DNA of 10,979 nt, taken from NCBI GenBank assembly GCA_021850835.1, contig JAJZKS010000033.1, positions 1-10,979 of the forward strand. The letters run 5' to 3'. The DNA comes from Thermoplasmata archaeon. GTDB lineage: Archaea; Thermoplasmatota; Thermoplasmata; Thermoplasmatales; Thermoplasmataceae. Shown here one piece after another: positions 5,971 to 10,979 of this stretch (positions are counted from its first letter, which is position 1; every line of letters starts with the position of its first letter). The notes under the pieces are model-generated. The model did no database searches. It saw nothing but the letters and a program-made list of their open reading frames with translations, and was not told the DNA's origin. The position numbers and the translations under genes are program-made.

Positions 5971-6554
5971 ATAAAGCGTATAAGGACCGCAGTGGCAATC
6001 AGGACACCTCCAATGAGGTAGTCCATATATTTTGGGGGTACCCTGGAAATAGCTTTTCCAAGCCCTTTTCCTGCAATGAACACCATAGCTGTGAGCGCGA
6101 TGCCGCTAGACAGGAAGAAGACGAGCAATATCGTTCCAATCTGCATGCTGCTCAGTGTGGCCCCCGATATTACTATGGGGAGGAGAGCAAGGTCAGGCAA
6201 TGCACTTACAGAAAGTGCAGAAGTCTCCGAAATGGAGGTTTCTCCCCCTGACTCCCTGTACCCGTTTATTATGAAGTAGAGCCCAATAATTACCAGGAGC
6301 ACTTCGCCAGAAAGGAGCAGATAACTGATATAGCTGTGGATAAGCACCAGGCCAGCATAGAATATTGCCACAGCCACAACAATGGAGGTTCCTGCGTGCG
6401 TGAAGCCTAGCGCAGCTGCCACGCCGTATTTTTTTGTCGGGGAATAGGACTTCGCAGTTGATATTACTGTCAGGGGCAGCCAGTGGTCAGGTGCGATCAT
6501 ATGCAGTGAGGACACGGATAGGGCAACAAGAAGGAGCAGGATGTACGGGCTCAT
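5967..6554 (-). CDS. NiCoT/NicO-like metal transporter, six membrane helices
   Basis: Predicted integral membrane protein of 195 residues with about six hydrophobic helices (roughly 4-22, 45-72, 77-97, 122-137, 139-161, 177-194). In helix I, H18-MIAP-D23-H24 is the HX4DH signature of nickel/cobalt transporters. GFTHAGTSIVV (50-60) in helix II recalls the second conserved histidine motif of that superfamily. Function as a nickel, cobalt or other divalent-metal carrier, uptake or efflux, is inferred; TauE-like or HupE/UreJ-like relatives are alternatives. The start at 6554 is chosen over an upstream in-frame start at 6611 because a TATA box lies 24 bp before it and the longer version would start upstream of that box. 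No nickel enzyme gene is visible nearby. Confidence 0.75.
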   Translation of the reverse strand: MSPYILLLLVALSVSSLHMIAPDHWLPLTVISTAKSYSPTKKYGVAAALGFTHAGTSIVVAVAIFYAGLVLIHSYISYLLLSGEVLLVIIGLYFIINGYRESGGETSISETSALSVSALPDLALLPIVISGATLSSMQIGTILLVFFLSSGIALTAMVFIAGKGLGKAISRVPPKYMDYLIGGVLIATAVLIRFI

Positions 6555-6572
6555 CAGCGTAAATAAGCAGCT

Positions 6573-6583
6573 ATTATAAAAAT
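6573..6583 (-). promoter_or_regulatory. TATA box of the metal transporter gene
   Basis: Minus strand reads ATTTTTATAAT, centred about 24 bp before the ATG at 6554. The spacing predicts a leaderless message and decides the start codon. Confidence 0.7.
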
Positions 6584-6639
6584 ATGGATTTTCCTGTTTC
6601 CTTTTAAACAAATATTAATCTTGAGCCGTAAGAGTGAAG

Positions 6640-6646
6640 TTTAAAA
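6640..6646 (+). promoter_or_regulatory. TATA box of kbl
   Basis: TTTAAAA centred 23 bp before the ATG at 6666, with no Shine-Dalgarno site between; a leaderless message is expected. It is divergent from the transporter promoter within the same 111-bp gap. Confidence 0.65.
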
Positions 6647-6665
6647 CTTTTCCGGCATTAAACCA

Positions 6666-7859
6666 ATGATAAATGTGACTTCTTTACAGTGGATCAAGGA
6701 TGAAATACAGGAAATGAAAGATGCAGGAAGGTTTGTCCCTATCAAGGTTCTCCAGTCCCCACAGGGCGCCTGGGTCAAGATTGAAGGCAACCGGGTGCTC
6801 AACATGTGCTCCAACAATTATCTCGGTCTCGCCAACCATCCGGAAGTAAAGAAGGCAGCAATTGAGGCCATTGAGGAGTTTGGAGTGGGAGCCGGTGCAG
6901 TTAGGTCAATTGCAGGCACGAACGAAATTCATTTCAAGCTGGAGGAGAAGGTTGCAAAGTTCAAGCACATGGAAGCGGCCCTGGTGTACCAGGGTGGGCT
7001 CCTGGCTAATTCAGGAACCATACCATCACTTGTTAGCAAGGAGGATTACGTTCTCAGTGAGGAACTAAACCATGCAAGTATCATTGACGGAGTAAGGCTT
7101 AGCGGTGCCCAGCGGGGTGTGTACAGGCACCTCAATATGACTGACCTTGAGATGAAGTTAAAAGAGAATGTGAAAAAGTTCAGGCGTTCTCTGGTCATAT
7201 CAGATGGGGTCTTTTCAATGGACGGTGACATTGCGCCACTTCCTGATATTGTGGAACTTGCGGAGAAATATGGTGCAATGAGCTACGTGGACGATGCACA
7301 TGGGGAAGGTGTGCTTGGCGATCACGGAAGGGGAATTTGTGACCATTTCGGTGTTTCTCACAGGATAGATGTCGAGATGGGAACATTCTCGAAAGCCATT
7401 GGTTCTATGGGAGGATTTGTAGCAGGCTCTGAAGACCTCGTTGAATATCTCAAGAGAAAGGCAAGGCCATTCCTTTTCAGCAGCGGCCTAAATCCTGGAG
7501 ATACCGCTGCAGTTCTGAAATCTATTGAGATAATGGAAGGGGACGACTCACTTCTGAGGAAACTGTGGGACAATGCAAAACTTCTCAGGGAGAAGCTCAA
7601 TGAAATAGGTTTTAACACAGGGAGCACAAAGACTCCAATAACGCCGGTCATGGTGGGCGACGAGAAGAAGACGCTTGAACTCAGTGGCCTTCTGTACAAG
7701 GAAGAAAAGGTCTTCGCATCGCCAATTGTGTATCCAACTGTCGCCCTTGGTGCGGCAAGGATCAGGTTGATGCCTTCAGCTGTACATTCCAGGGATGATA
7801 TCATCTACACAGTAGAAGCATTCCAAAAGGTCGGGAGGAAGCTTGGAATTATCAGGTAA
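6666..7859 (+). CDS. kbl: Alpha-oxoamine synthase, probably glycine C-acetyltransferase (2-amino-3-ketobutyrate CoA ligase)
   Basis: Fold-type I PLP enzyme of the alpha-oxoamine synthase family. Kbl cleaves 2-amino-3-ketobutyrate with CoA to glycine and acetyl-CoA, the second step of threonine breakdown. At 397 residues it equals bacterial Kbl in length. Visible motifs: NNYLGLANHPEVKKAA (50-65), GAGAVRSIAGTNEIH (75-89), H136 in ELNHASIIDG (stacks on PLP), SDGVFSMDGDIAPLP (179-193), YVDDAHGEGVLG (207-218; D210 and H212 contact the cofactor), and the Schiff-base lysine K243 in GTFSKAIGSMGG. The motif SMDGDIAPLP is typical of Kbl and BioF alike, so 8-amino-7-oxononanoate synthase cannot be excluded; no biotin genes or threonine dehydrogenase gene are next to it. 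It has its own promoter. Confidence 0.88.
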   Translation: MINVTSLQWIKDEIQEMKDAGRFVPIKVLQSPQGAWVKIEGNRVLNMCSNNYLGLANHPEVKKAAIEAIEEFGVGAGAVRSIAGTNEIHFKLEEKVAKFKHMEAALVYQGGLLANSGTIPSLVSKEDYVLSEELNHASIIDGVRLSGAQRGVYRHLNMTDLEMKLKENVKKFRRSLVISDGVFSMDGDIAPLPDIVELAEKYGAMSYVDDAHGEGVLGDHGRGICDHFGVSHRIDVEMGTFSKAIGSMGGFVAGSEDLVEYLKRKARPFLFSSGLNPGDTAAVLKSIEIMEGDDSLLRKLWDNAKLLREKLNEIGFNTGSTKTPITPVMVGDEKKTLELSGLLYKEEKVFASPIVYPTVALGAARIRLMPSAVHSRDDIIYTVEAFQKVGRKLGIIR

Positions 7860-7915
7860 ACTCATCATGCTTCCATGATTTATGCTTCTCATATTTATCT
7901 ATCACGCTGCTGACC

Positions 7916-7932
7916 TAACCAGTTAATGGTTA
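7916..7932. repeat. 17-bp dyad upstream of the cysteine-rich gene
   Basis: TAACCA and TGGTTA flank GTTAA, a perfect 6-bp inverted repeat. It ends 10 bp before the TATA box of the small cysteine-rich gene, a fitting place for an operator or activator site. No regulator is identified. Confidence 0.4.
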
Positions 7933-7942
7933 AGATTCAAAT

Positions 7943-7951
7943 CATAAATAC
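7943..7951 (+). promoter_or_regulatory. TATA box of the small cysteine-rich gene
   Basis: CATAAATAC, centred 26 bp before the ATG at 7973. The geometry matches the other leaderless genes here and is the main support for that small ORF being real. Confidence 0.6.
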
Positions 7952-7972
7952 AAAGAACCCATCCTCTGAAGC

Positions 7973-8098
7973 ATGTGTGTTTTTTGCAAGCTGGAAATCG
8001 GGAGCCCAACGTGTGAATGCGAATGCGAAACAGAAGAGGGTCAGAAATACTGCTCTGAATGCGGGCACACGTTGATGTCATCACCTTCAAAGTCATGA
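7973..8098 (+). CDS. 41-residue cysteine-rich protein, metallothionein- or zinc-ribbon-like
   Basis: The 41-residue product has seven cysteines (positions 2, 5, 14, 16, 18, 27, 30) and H32: an N-terminal CxxC (MCVFC), a CECEC cluster, and a C-terminal YCSECGH. The ending GQKYCSECGH is reminiscent of bacterial metallothioneins (SmtA/BmtA type: CxC clusters, then a Gly-x-x-Tyr-Cys-x-x-Cys end) and also of treble-clef or zinc-ribbon knuckles (CxxCGH). Binding of Zn, Cu or Fe by these thiols is inferred; the protein is too small for an enzyme. The ATG sits 26 bp from a TATA box (leaderless), with a dyad upstream. The stop is 16 nt before the ATG of sfsA, which has no promoter of its own in the right place, so the two may be co-transcribed. 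It ends in a short Ser/Pro/Lys tail. Confidence 0.65.
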   Translation: MCVFCKLEIGSPTCECECETEEGQKYCSECGHTLMSSPSKS

Positions 8099-8114
8099 GT
8101 TTAAAAGATTGAAG

Positions 8115-8810
8115 ATGGCAGGTCTATGGGATATTCTCAGAATTCCGGAATCCGGTGCGAGACTTTACAGCTTTGCCACAGATCTTTTACAGGGAACGGT
8201 CATTGACAGGCCAAACAGGTTTCTTGTCAACGTTAGCGTGGAAGGAAAGAACATACCCTGCCATCTTCATGACCCCGGAAGGCTCCTTGAGCTCATATTC
8301 CCGGGAAACAATGTTCTCGTAAGAAAGACGAACGGAATTAAAACATCCTATTCTGTAACTGCATCACAGTGCAATGATGAATGGGTCCTTACTGATTCAC
8401 GTGTTCACTCAGAATTGGCCTCACAATTCCTTCCTGCCGATTCAAGGAAAGAGGTTAAAATTGGCAATCACAGAATAGACTTCCAGTGGGAGGATACGCT
8501 GATTGAGGTTAAGGGATGCACTATGATGGTGGGGGAAACTGCAACATTCCCGGATGCCCCCACAAAGAGAGGGAGGGAACACATTGAAATTCTGAGGCAG
8601 CATGTTTCCGGCGGGGGGCGTTCTGCACTTTTCATCCTTACTTTCAGGAAATCCGCCAGGTGCTTTATCCCAAACAGTAATACTGACCCTGAATTCTCAA
8701 AGGAATTTTACAAAGCCCTGAATGATGGTGTGGAGGTGTTCATACCCAAGCTGTCTTTTGAGAATGGTAACATCCTGTTCCAGAATTTCATAGATGTCTG
8801 CGGAACCTGA
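8115..8810 (+). CDS. sfsA: DNA/RNA nuclease SfsA family protein
   Basis: SfsA homologue, originally named for a sugar fermentation stimulation phenotype in E. coli, with an N-terminal OB-like domain and a C-terminal PD-(D/E)xK-type nuclease domain. With the ATG start it has 231 residues, the usual length. Landmarks: LLQGTVIDRPNRFLVNV (24-40), CHLHDPGRLLELIFPG (49-64, archaeal form of the bacterial HCPNTGRM block), the nuclease core D122 and E131-V-K133 (IDF...LIEVKG), and FPDAPTKRGREHIEIL (145-160), the family's most conserved segment. An in-frame TTG at 8109 would add two residues; ATG at 8115 is preferred. A TTTAAAA at 8100-8106 is too close to serve as a TATA box for this start, so expression probably depends on the upstream promoter. 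The physiological substrate is unknown. Confidence 0.92.
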   Translation: MAGLWDILRIPESGARLYSFATDLLQGTVIDRPNRFLVNVSVEGKNIPCHLHDPGRLLELIFPGNNVLVRKTNGIKTSYSVTASQCNDEWVLTDSRVHSELASQFLPADSRKEVKIGNHRIDFQWEDTLIEVKGCTMMVGETATFPDAPTKRGREHIEILRQHVSGGGRSALFILTFRKSARCFIPNSNTDPEFSKEFYKALNDGVEVFIPKLSFENGNILFQNFIDVCGT

Positions 8811-8812
8811 AT

Positions 8813-8820
8813 CATAAAGC
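8813..8820 (+). promoter_or_regulatory. TATA-like box upstream of the arginine-rich ORF
   Basis: CATAAAGC, centred about 25 bp before the ATG at 8841. The position fits a leaderless start on that ORF, but the box matches the consensus less well than the others in this window and lies immediately after the sfsA stop. Confidence 0.35.
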
Positions 8821-8840
8821 TTTCCTGCAAATTCTTCCAA

Positions 8841-9056
8841 ATGTATCGTTCATTAAAGGCAATCAAAACAAAATGGTTTTATCTAACTCTTGTATCTTCA
8901 AGCCCGAACAGTCTTGGAATACGCAGCCGGAAAGGAAGTCAGGAACGCCGCTTTTCCATCCGGTTTATTTGTTTTCTTACCAGGCGGGAAACCAATCAAG
9001 TTGATCCTCATGATTTTGAAATGGGAAGGAATAAATGGAGAAAGAGGGAAGGGTGA
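8841..9056 (+). CDS. Possible arginine-rich upstream ORF of carAB
   Basis: A 71-codon frame ending TGA at 9054-9056, 6 nt before the carA ATG and overlapping its GGTGA site. It would encode a basic protein with 11 arginines (15%), for example QERRFSIRF and TRRE. Seven of the 11 Arg codons are CGN, whereas carA uses AGG or AGA for 14 of 17. No family is recognised, and out-of-frame reading of a purine-rich leader could produce this by chance. It may be a leader ORF sensing arginine, since carbamoyl phosphate feeds arginine synthesis, or simply not translated. A TATA-like box about 25 bp before the ATG and the tight spacing to carA are the only positive evidence. Confidence 0.25.
   Translation: MYRSLKAIKTKWFYLTLVSSSPNSLGIRSRKGSQERRFSIRFICFLTRRETNQVDPHDFEMGRNKWRKREG
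8925..8965 (+). promoter_or_regulatory. Candidate hairpin followed by a T-rich tract in the carA leader
   Basis: AGCCGGA (8925-8931) pairs with TCCGGTT (8959-8965) with one G-U; after a small internal loop, GGAAG (8934-8938) pairs with TTTCC (8953-8957) with another G-U. About 12 pairs, loop of about 14 nt. Directly after comes TTTATTTGTTTTCTT. In archaea T-rich tracts alone can end transcription, so this could be the sfsA terminator or a conditional stop ahead of carAB. Confidence 0.35.
9052..9056 (+). promoter_or_regulatory. Shine-Dalgarno site of carA
   Basis: GGTGA, 6 nt before the ATG at 9063. It shows carA is translated from a leadered message, unlike kbl, the transporter and the slipin gene. 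Confidence 0.7.
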
Positions 9057-9062
9057 AGCGGA

Positions 9063-10112
9063 ATGAACAGGTACCTTATCCTTGAGGATGGAACGGTTCT
9101 CAAGGGGATTGCTTTTGGTTACATCGGGGATTCCTATGGTGAAATAGTCTTTACAACATCAATGACTGGATACCTGGAATCCATCACCGACCCATCCTAC
9201 AAGAACCAGATACTTACTTTTGCCAGCCCCACAGTTGCAAATTACCCACTCAAAATGGGGTTGTTTGAAAGCGATTCGATCCAGGTTTCCGGAGTTGTGG
9301 CGAGAGACGCGCACGCCAAACTCTTGATAGATCCGAGCTGGTTGTACTTCAACAATCTTATGGAGGAACAGAAGGTTCCAGGCATTGATGTGGTTGATAC
9401 AAGGTTCCTTGTGAGGAAGATCAGAGAGAAGGGCGTGATGCGTGCTTATATTGCATCATCACCAGAAGTGCCAACATCATTCCCTGATCCGATGGATCAG
9501 GATGTGGTTTCGAAGGTCAGCTGCAGGGAACCATACCATGTCAAGGGAGACAGCAAACACAAAGTTCTCTTCATAGATGTGGGGGCCAAGAAGAGCTTGC
9601 TTAGGGAACTTTCCAAGCTAGCAGACCTTTACGTGGTTCCATACAACTTCAATTTTGAAAAGATAGACTATGATTATGATTCAATCTTTATCTCAAACGG
9701 TCCTGGCGACCCTTCCCACAGTTCATTGTCTAAGGTAACTGAATTTATCAAAAAACGCTCTGATGATTCACACATTTATGGGGTATGCCTGGGCCACCAG
9801 ATAATTTCATTAGCCCTTGGAGGTAGGACAGTGAAGATGAAGTTCGGCCACAGGGGTTCAAACCATGCTGTGACCGACAGTAATAGGATATTCATCACCA
9901 CCCACAACCATGGCTATGCGGTGAACGGTGATTCTTTGGAGAACACTGGGCTCATTGTAACCCAGTGGGATATCAATGACAGAAGTGTTGAAATGGTCAG
10001 GCACAACGATAAGCCAATTTTCAGTGTCCAGTACCACCCTGAGGCATCGCCAGGCCCAAGGGATGCGAGATGGTTTTTTGAAGACATAAAAAAAGACCTG
10101 GAGGCGCGCTGA
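9063..10112 (+). CDS. carA: Carbamoyl-phosphate synthase small (glutaminase) subunit
   Basis: CarA hydrolyses glutamine and channels ammonia to CarB for carbamoyl phosphate, the precursor of arginine and pyrimidines. The 349 residues include the N-terminal CPSase domain (LEDGTVLKGIAFG; FTTSMTGYLESITDPSYKNQ, 30-49; DVVDTRFLVRKIREKG, 109-124) and a class I glutamine amidotransferase domain from about 167. SNGPGDP (211-217) precedes the nucleophile C242 in GVCLGHQ, and H325 and E327 in VQYHPEASPGP complete the catalytic triad. HRGSNHAV (263-270) and TTHNHGYAV (279-287) are further CarA signatures. The length is at the short end but typical for archaea. The stop overlaps the carB start by one base (TGATG), so the subunits are coupled. 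Confidence 0.97.
   Translation: MNRYLILEDGTVLKGIAFGYIGDSYGEIVFTTSMTGYLESITDPSYKNQILTFASPTVANYPLKMGLFESDSIQVSGVVARDAHAKLLIDPSWLYFNNLMEEQKVPGIDVVDTRFLVRKIREKGVMRAYIASSPEVPTSFPDPMDQDVVSKVSCREPYHVKGDSKHKVLFIDVGAKKSLLRELSKLADLYVVPYNFNFEKIDYDYDSIFISNGPGDPSHSSLSKVTEFIKKRSDDSHIYGVCLGHQIISLALGGRTVKMKFGHRGSNHAVTDSNRIFITTHNHGYAVNGDSLENTGLIVTQWDINDRSVEMVRHNDKPIFSVQYHPEASPGPRDARWFFEDIKKDLEAR
10100..10104 (+). promoter_or_regulatory. Shine-Dalgarno site of carB
   Basis: GGAGG inside the last codons of carA, 7 nt before the carB ATG at 10112; it supports coupled internal initiation. Confidence 0.65.
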
Positions 10113-10979
10113 TGCCTCTTGACAAATCAATCAAAAAGGTGCTGGTCATTGGATCAGGACCTGTTGTAATAGGCCAGGCTGCTGAGTTTGATTATGCAGG
10201 ATCACAGGCATGCCTTTCGCTGAGGGAGGAGGGAATAGAGGTAGTGCTCCTGAACTCAAACCCTGCAACAATCCAGACTGACCACAGTGTTGCCGACAGG
10301 ATATACATAGAGCCAATCAGCGTTGAGGCAGTGGAACGCATCATTGTTAAGGAGAAGGTCGATTCCATCCTCCCCACAATGGGTGGGCAGACAGCACTTA
10401 ATCTTGCCCTAAAAATGAAGAGGGAAGGCATTTTTGAGAAGTATCCCGTGAGAGTCATCGGAACATCCATTGAAACAATTGACACTGCGGAGGACAGGGA
10501 GAAATTCCACAAGCTAATGCTGGATATAAACGAGCCAGTTGCCCCGTCAGCAAGGCTTACGCGAAGCAACTTTGAGGAGGAGATTCCGAAGCTTGACATT
10601 TATCCGTTGATTGTAAGAACATCATTCTCACTGGGAGGCTCCGGAGGCAAAATCCTAAGGACCAGGGAAGAACTTTCGGTTCTCGCCAATGAGTTTTTCA
10701 GGGTCTATCCCGAAGAGGTGCTTGAACTGGAAAAATCCCTTGAAGGGATAATGGAAATCGAGTATGAAGTCATAAGGGACAATGCTGGAAACTGCATTAC
10801 CATATGCAATATGGAAAACCTGGACCCAATGGGAGTCCATACAGGTGAAAGTATTGTTGTAACACCATCACAGACGATGAGCGACCAGGAATACCACAAC
10901 CTGAGGGATTCCGCAATCAAGGTCATTTCTTCCCTTGGAATACGGGGGGCCTGTAACATCCAGTTTGCTCTAAATCAGG
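10112..10979 (+). CDS. carB: Carbamoyl-phosphate synthase large subunit, N-terminal part (cut by the window end)
   Basis: Partial gene: 289 codons are present of an expected roughly 1,050, with no stop before the edge. This is the carboxyphosphate-forming half of CarB, which uses ATP and bicarbonate and takes ammonia from CarA. Seen: the N-terminal VLVIGSGPVVIGQAAEFDYAG (10-30), LNSNPATIQTD (47-57), LPTMGGQTALN (88-98), and the ATP-grasp domain with EDR (R129), R169 in VRTSF, the glycine loop LGGSGGK (174-180), EIEYEVIRD (215-223) and GVHTG (H243). These arginines and the histidine fall at the same numbers as key residues of the E. coli enzyme. Two details differ from E. coli: T170 instead of Pro after R169, and GIM (212-214) where GWK is usual. 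Neither suggests loss of function. Confidence 0.97.
   Translation, partial: MPLDKSIKKVLVIGSGPVVIGQAAEFDYAGSQACLSLREEGIEVVLLNSNPATIQTDHSVADRIYIEPISVEAVERIIVKEKVDSILPTMGGQTALNLALKMKREGIFEKYPVRVIGTSIETIDTAEDREKFHKLMLDINEPVAPSARLTRSNFEEEIPKLDIYPLIVRTSFSLGGSGGKILRTREELSVLANEFFRVYPEEVLELEKSLEGIMEIEYEVIRDNAGNCITICNMENLDPMGVHTGESIVVTPSQTMSDQEYHNLRDSAIKVISSLGIRGACNIQFALNQ

Larger units (their letters stand above)
8811..9062 (+). other. carAB leader region
   Basis: This 252-nt gap separates sfsA from carA. TATA-like candidates are CATAAAGC (8813-8820), GTTTTATC (8876-8883) and TTTATTT (8964-8970), so the carAB message could carry a leader of about 70 to 220 nt. It contains an arginine-rich ORF, a hairpin and the carA Shine-Dalgarno site, listed separately. 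Otherwise it is purine-rich near carA. No tRNA or known riboswitch is recognisable. Confidence 0.5.

Noticed and set aside
6555..6611. Nineteen-residue N-terminal extension of the metal transporter
   Set aside because: It runs upstream through the TATA box at 6573-6583, and the hydrophobic helix with the HX4DH motif follows directly from the ATG at 6554.
7358..7804. Minus-strand open frame of 148 codons
   Set aside because: Antisense to kbl, which carries intact PLP-enzyme motifs through the region.
4609..7929. The 10-mer CAGTTAATGG occurs upstream of both carbamate kinase and the cysteine-rich gene
   Set aside because: In 11 kb dozens of shared 10-mers are expected by chance, and the contexts differ (different palindromes, different distances to genes).
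1..10979. Mobile elements, CRISPR arrays, toxin-antitoxin or defence systems
   Set aside because: No transposase, integrase, regularly spaced repeat, or defence-protein motif was seen; gene content is housekeeping throughout.

Overview
The window comes from an archaeal chromosome. The evidence is archaeal ribosomal protein eL21, RNA polymerase subunit Rpo4, a DUF655 protein, Dim1/KsgA with archaeal signatures, TATA-box promoters 23-26 bp upstream of start codons (leaderless mRNAs), and GGTGA-type Shine-Dalgarno sites ahead of some other genes. Mid-range G+C, heavy use of AGG/AGA arginine codons and a futalosine-type menaquinone gene (mqnD) fit the Thermoplasmata (Thermoplasma/Ferroplasma/Cuniculiplasma relatives). 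That placement is inference, not a database match. I see no mobile element, CRISPR array, tRNA or rRNA.

Layout. Positions 27-1946 (+) form a tight information-processing cluster: rpl21e, rpoF (rpo4), a DUF655 gene and rsmA/ksgA, with 1-4 nt overlaps or a 20-nt gap. Convergent to it is a single slipin (stomatin/SPFH) gene at 1936-2754 (-). It is divergent from a purine-type phosphoribosyltransferase (2947-3597, +), which faces carbamate kinase (3603-4532, -). A sparsely coding stretch follows (4533-5154) with one unrecognised 80-codon ORF. Then come mqnD (5155-5970, +), a six-helix NiCoT/NicO-like metal transporter (5967-6554, -), and divergently an alpha-oxoamine synthase, probably kbl (6666-7859, +).

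The last third holds a previously easy-to-miss 41-residue protein with seven cysteines (7973-8098), sfsA (8115-8810), a 252-nt leader region and the carAB operon (9063 to the window end; carB is cut by the edge).

Most of the window is housekeeping: translation and transcription, carbamoyl phosphate made by CarAB and handled by carbamate kinase, purine salvage, menaquinone and amino-acid metabolism. The items most worth a second look are the metallothionein/zinc-ribbon-like 41-residue protein with a dyad upstream of its promoter, an arginine-rich upstream ORF with unusual Arg codons and a hairpin in the carAB leader, the unrecognised 80-codon ORF whose frame stays open upstream without a start codon, and a possible leaderless 27-residue ORF between the slipin and phosphoribosyltransferase genes.
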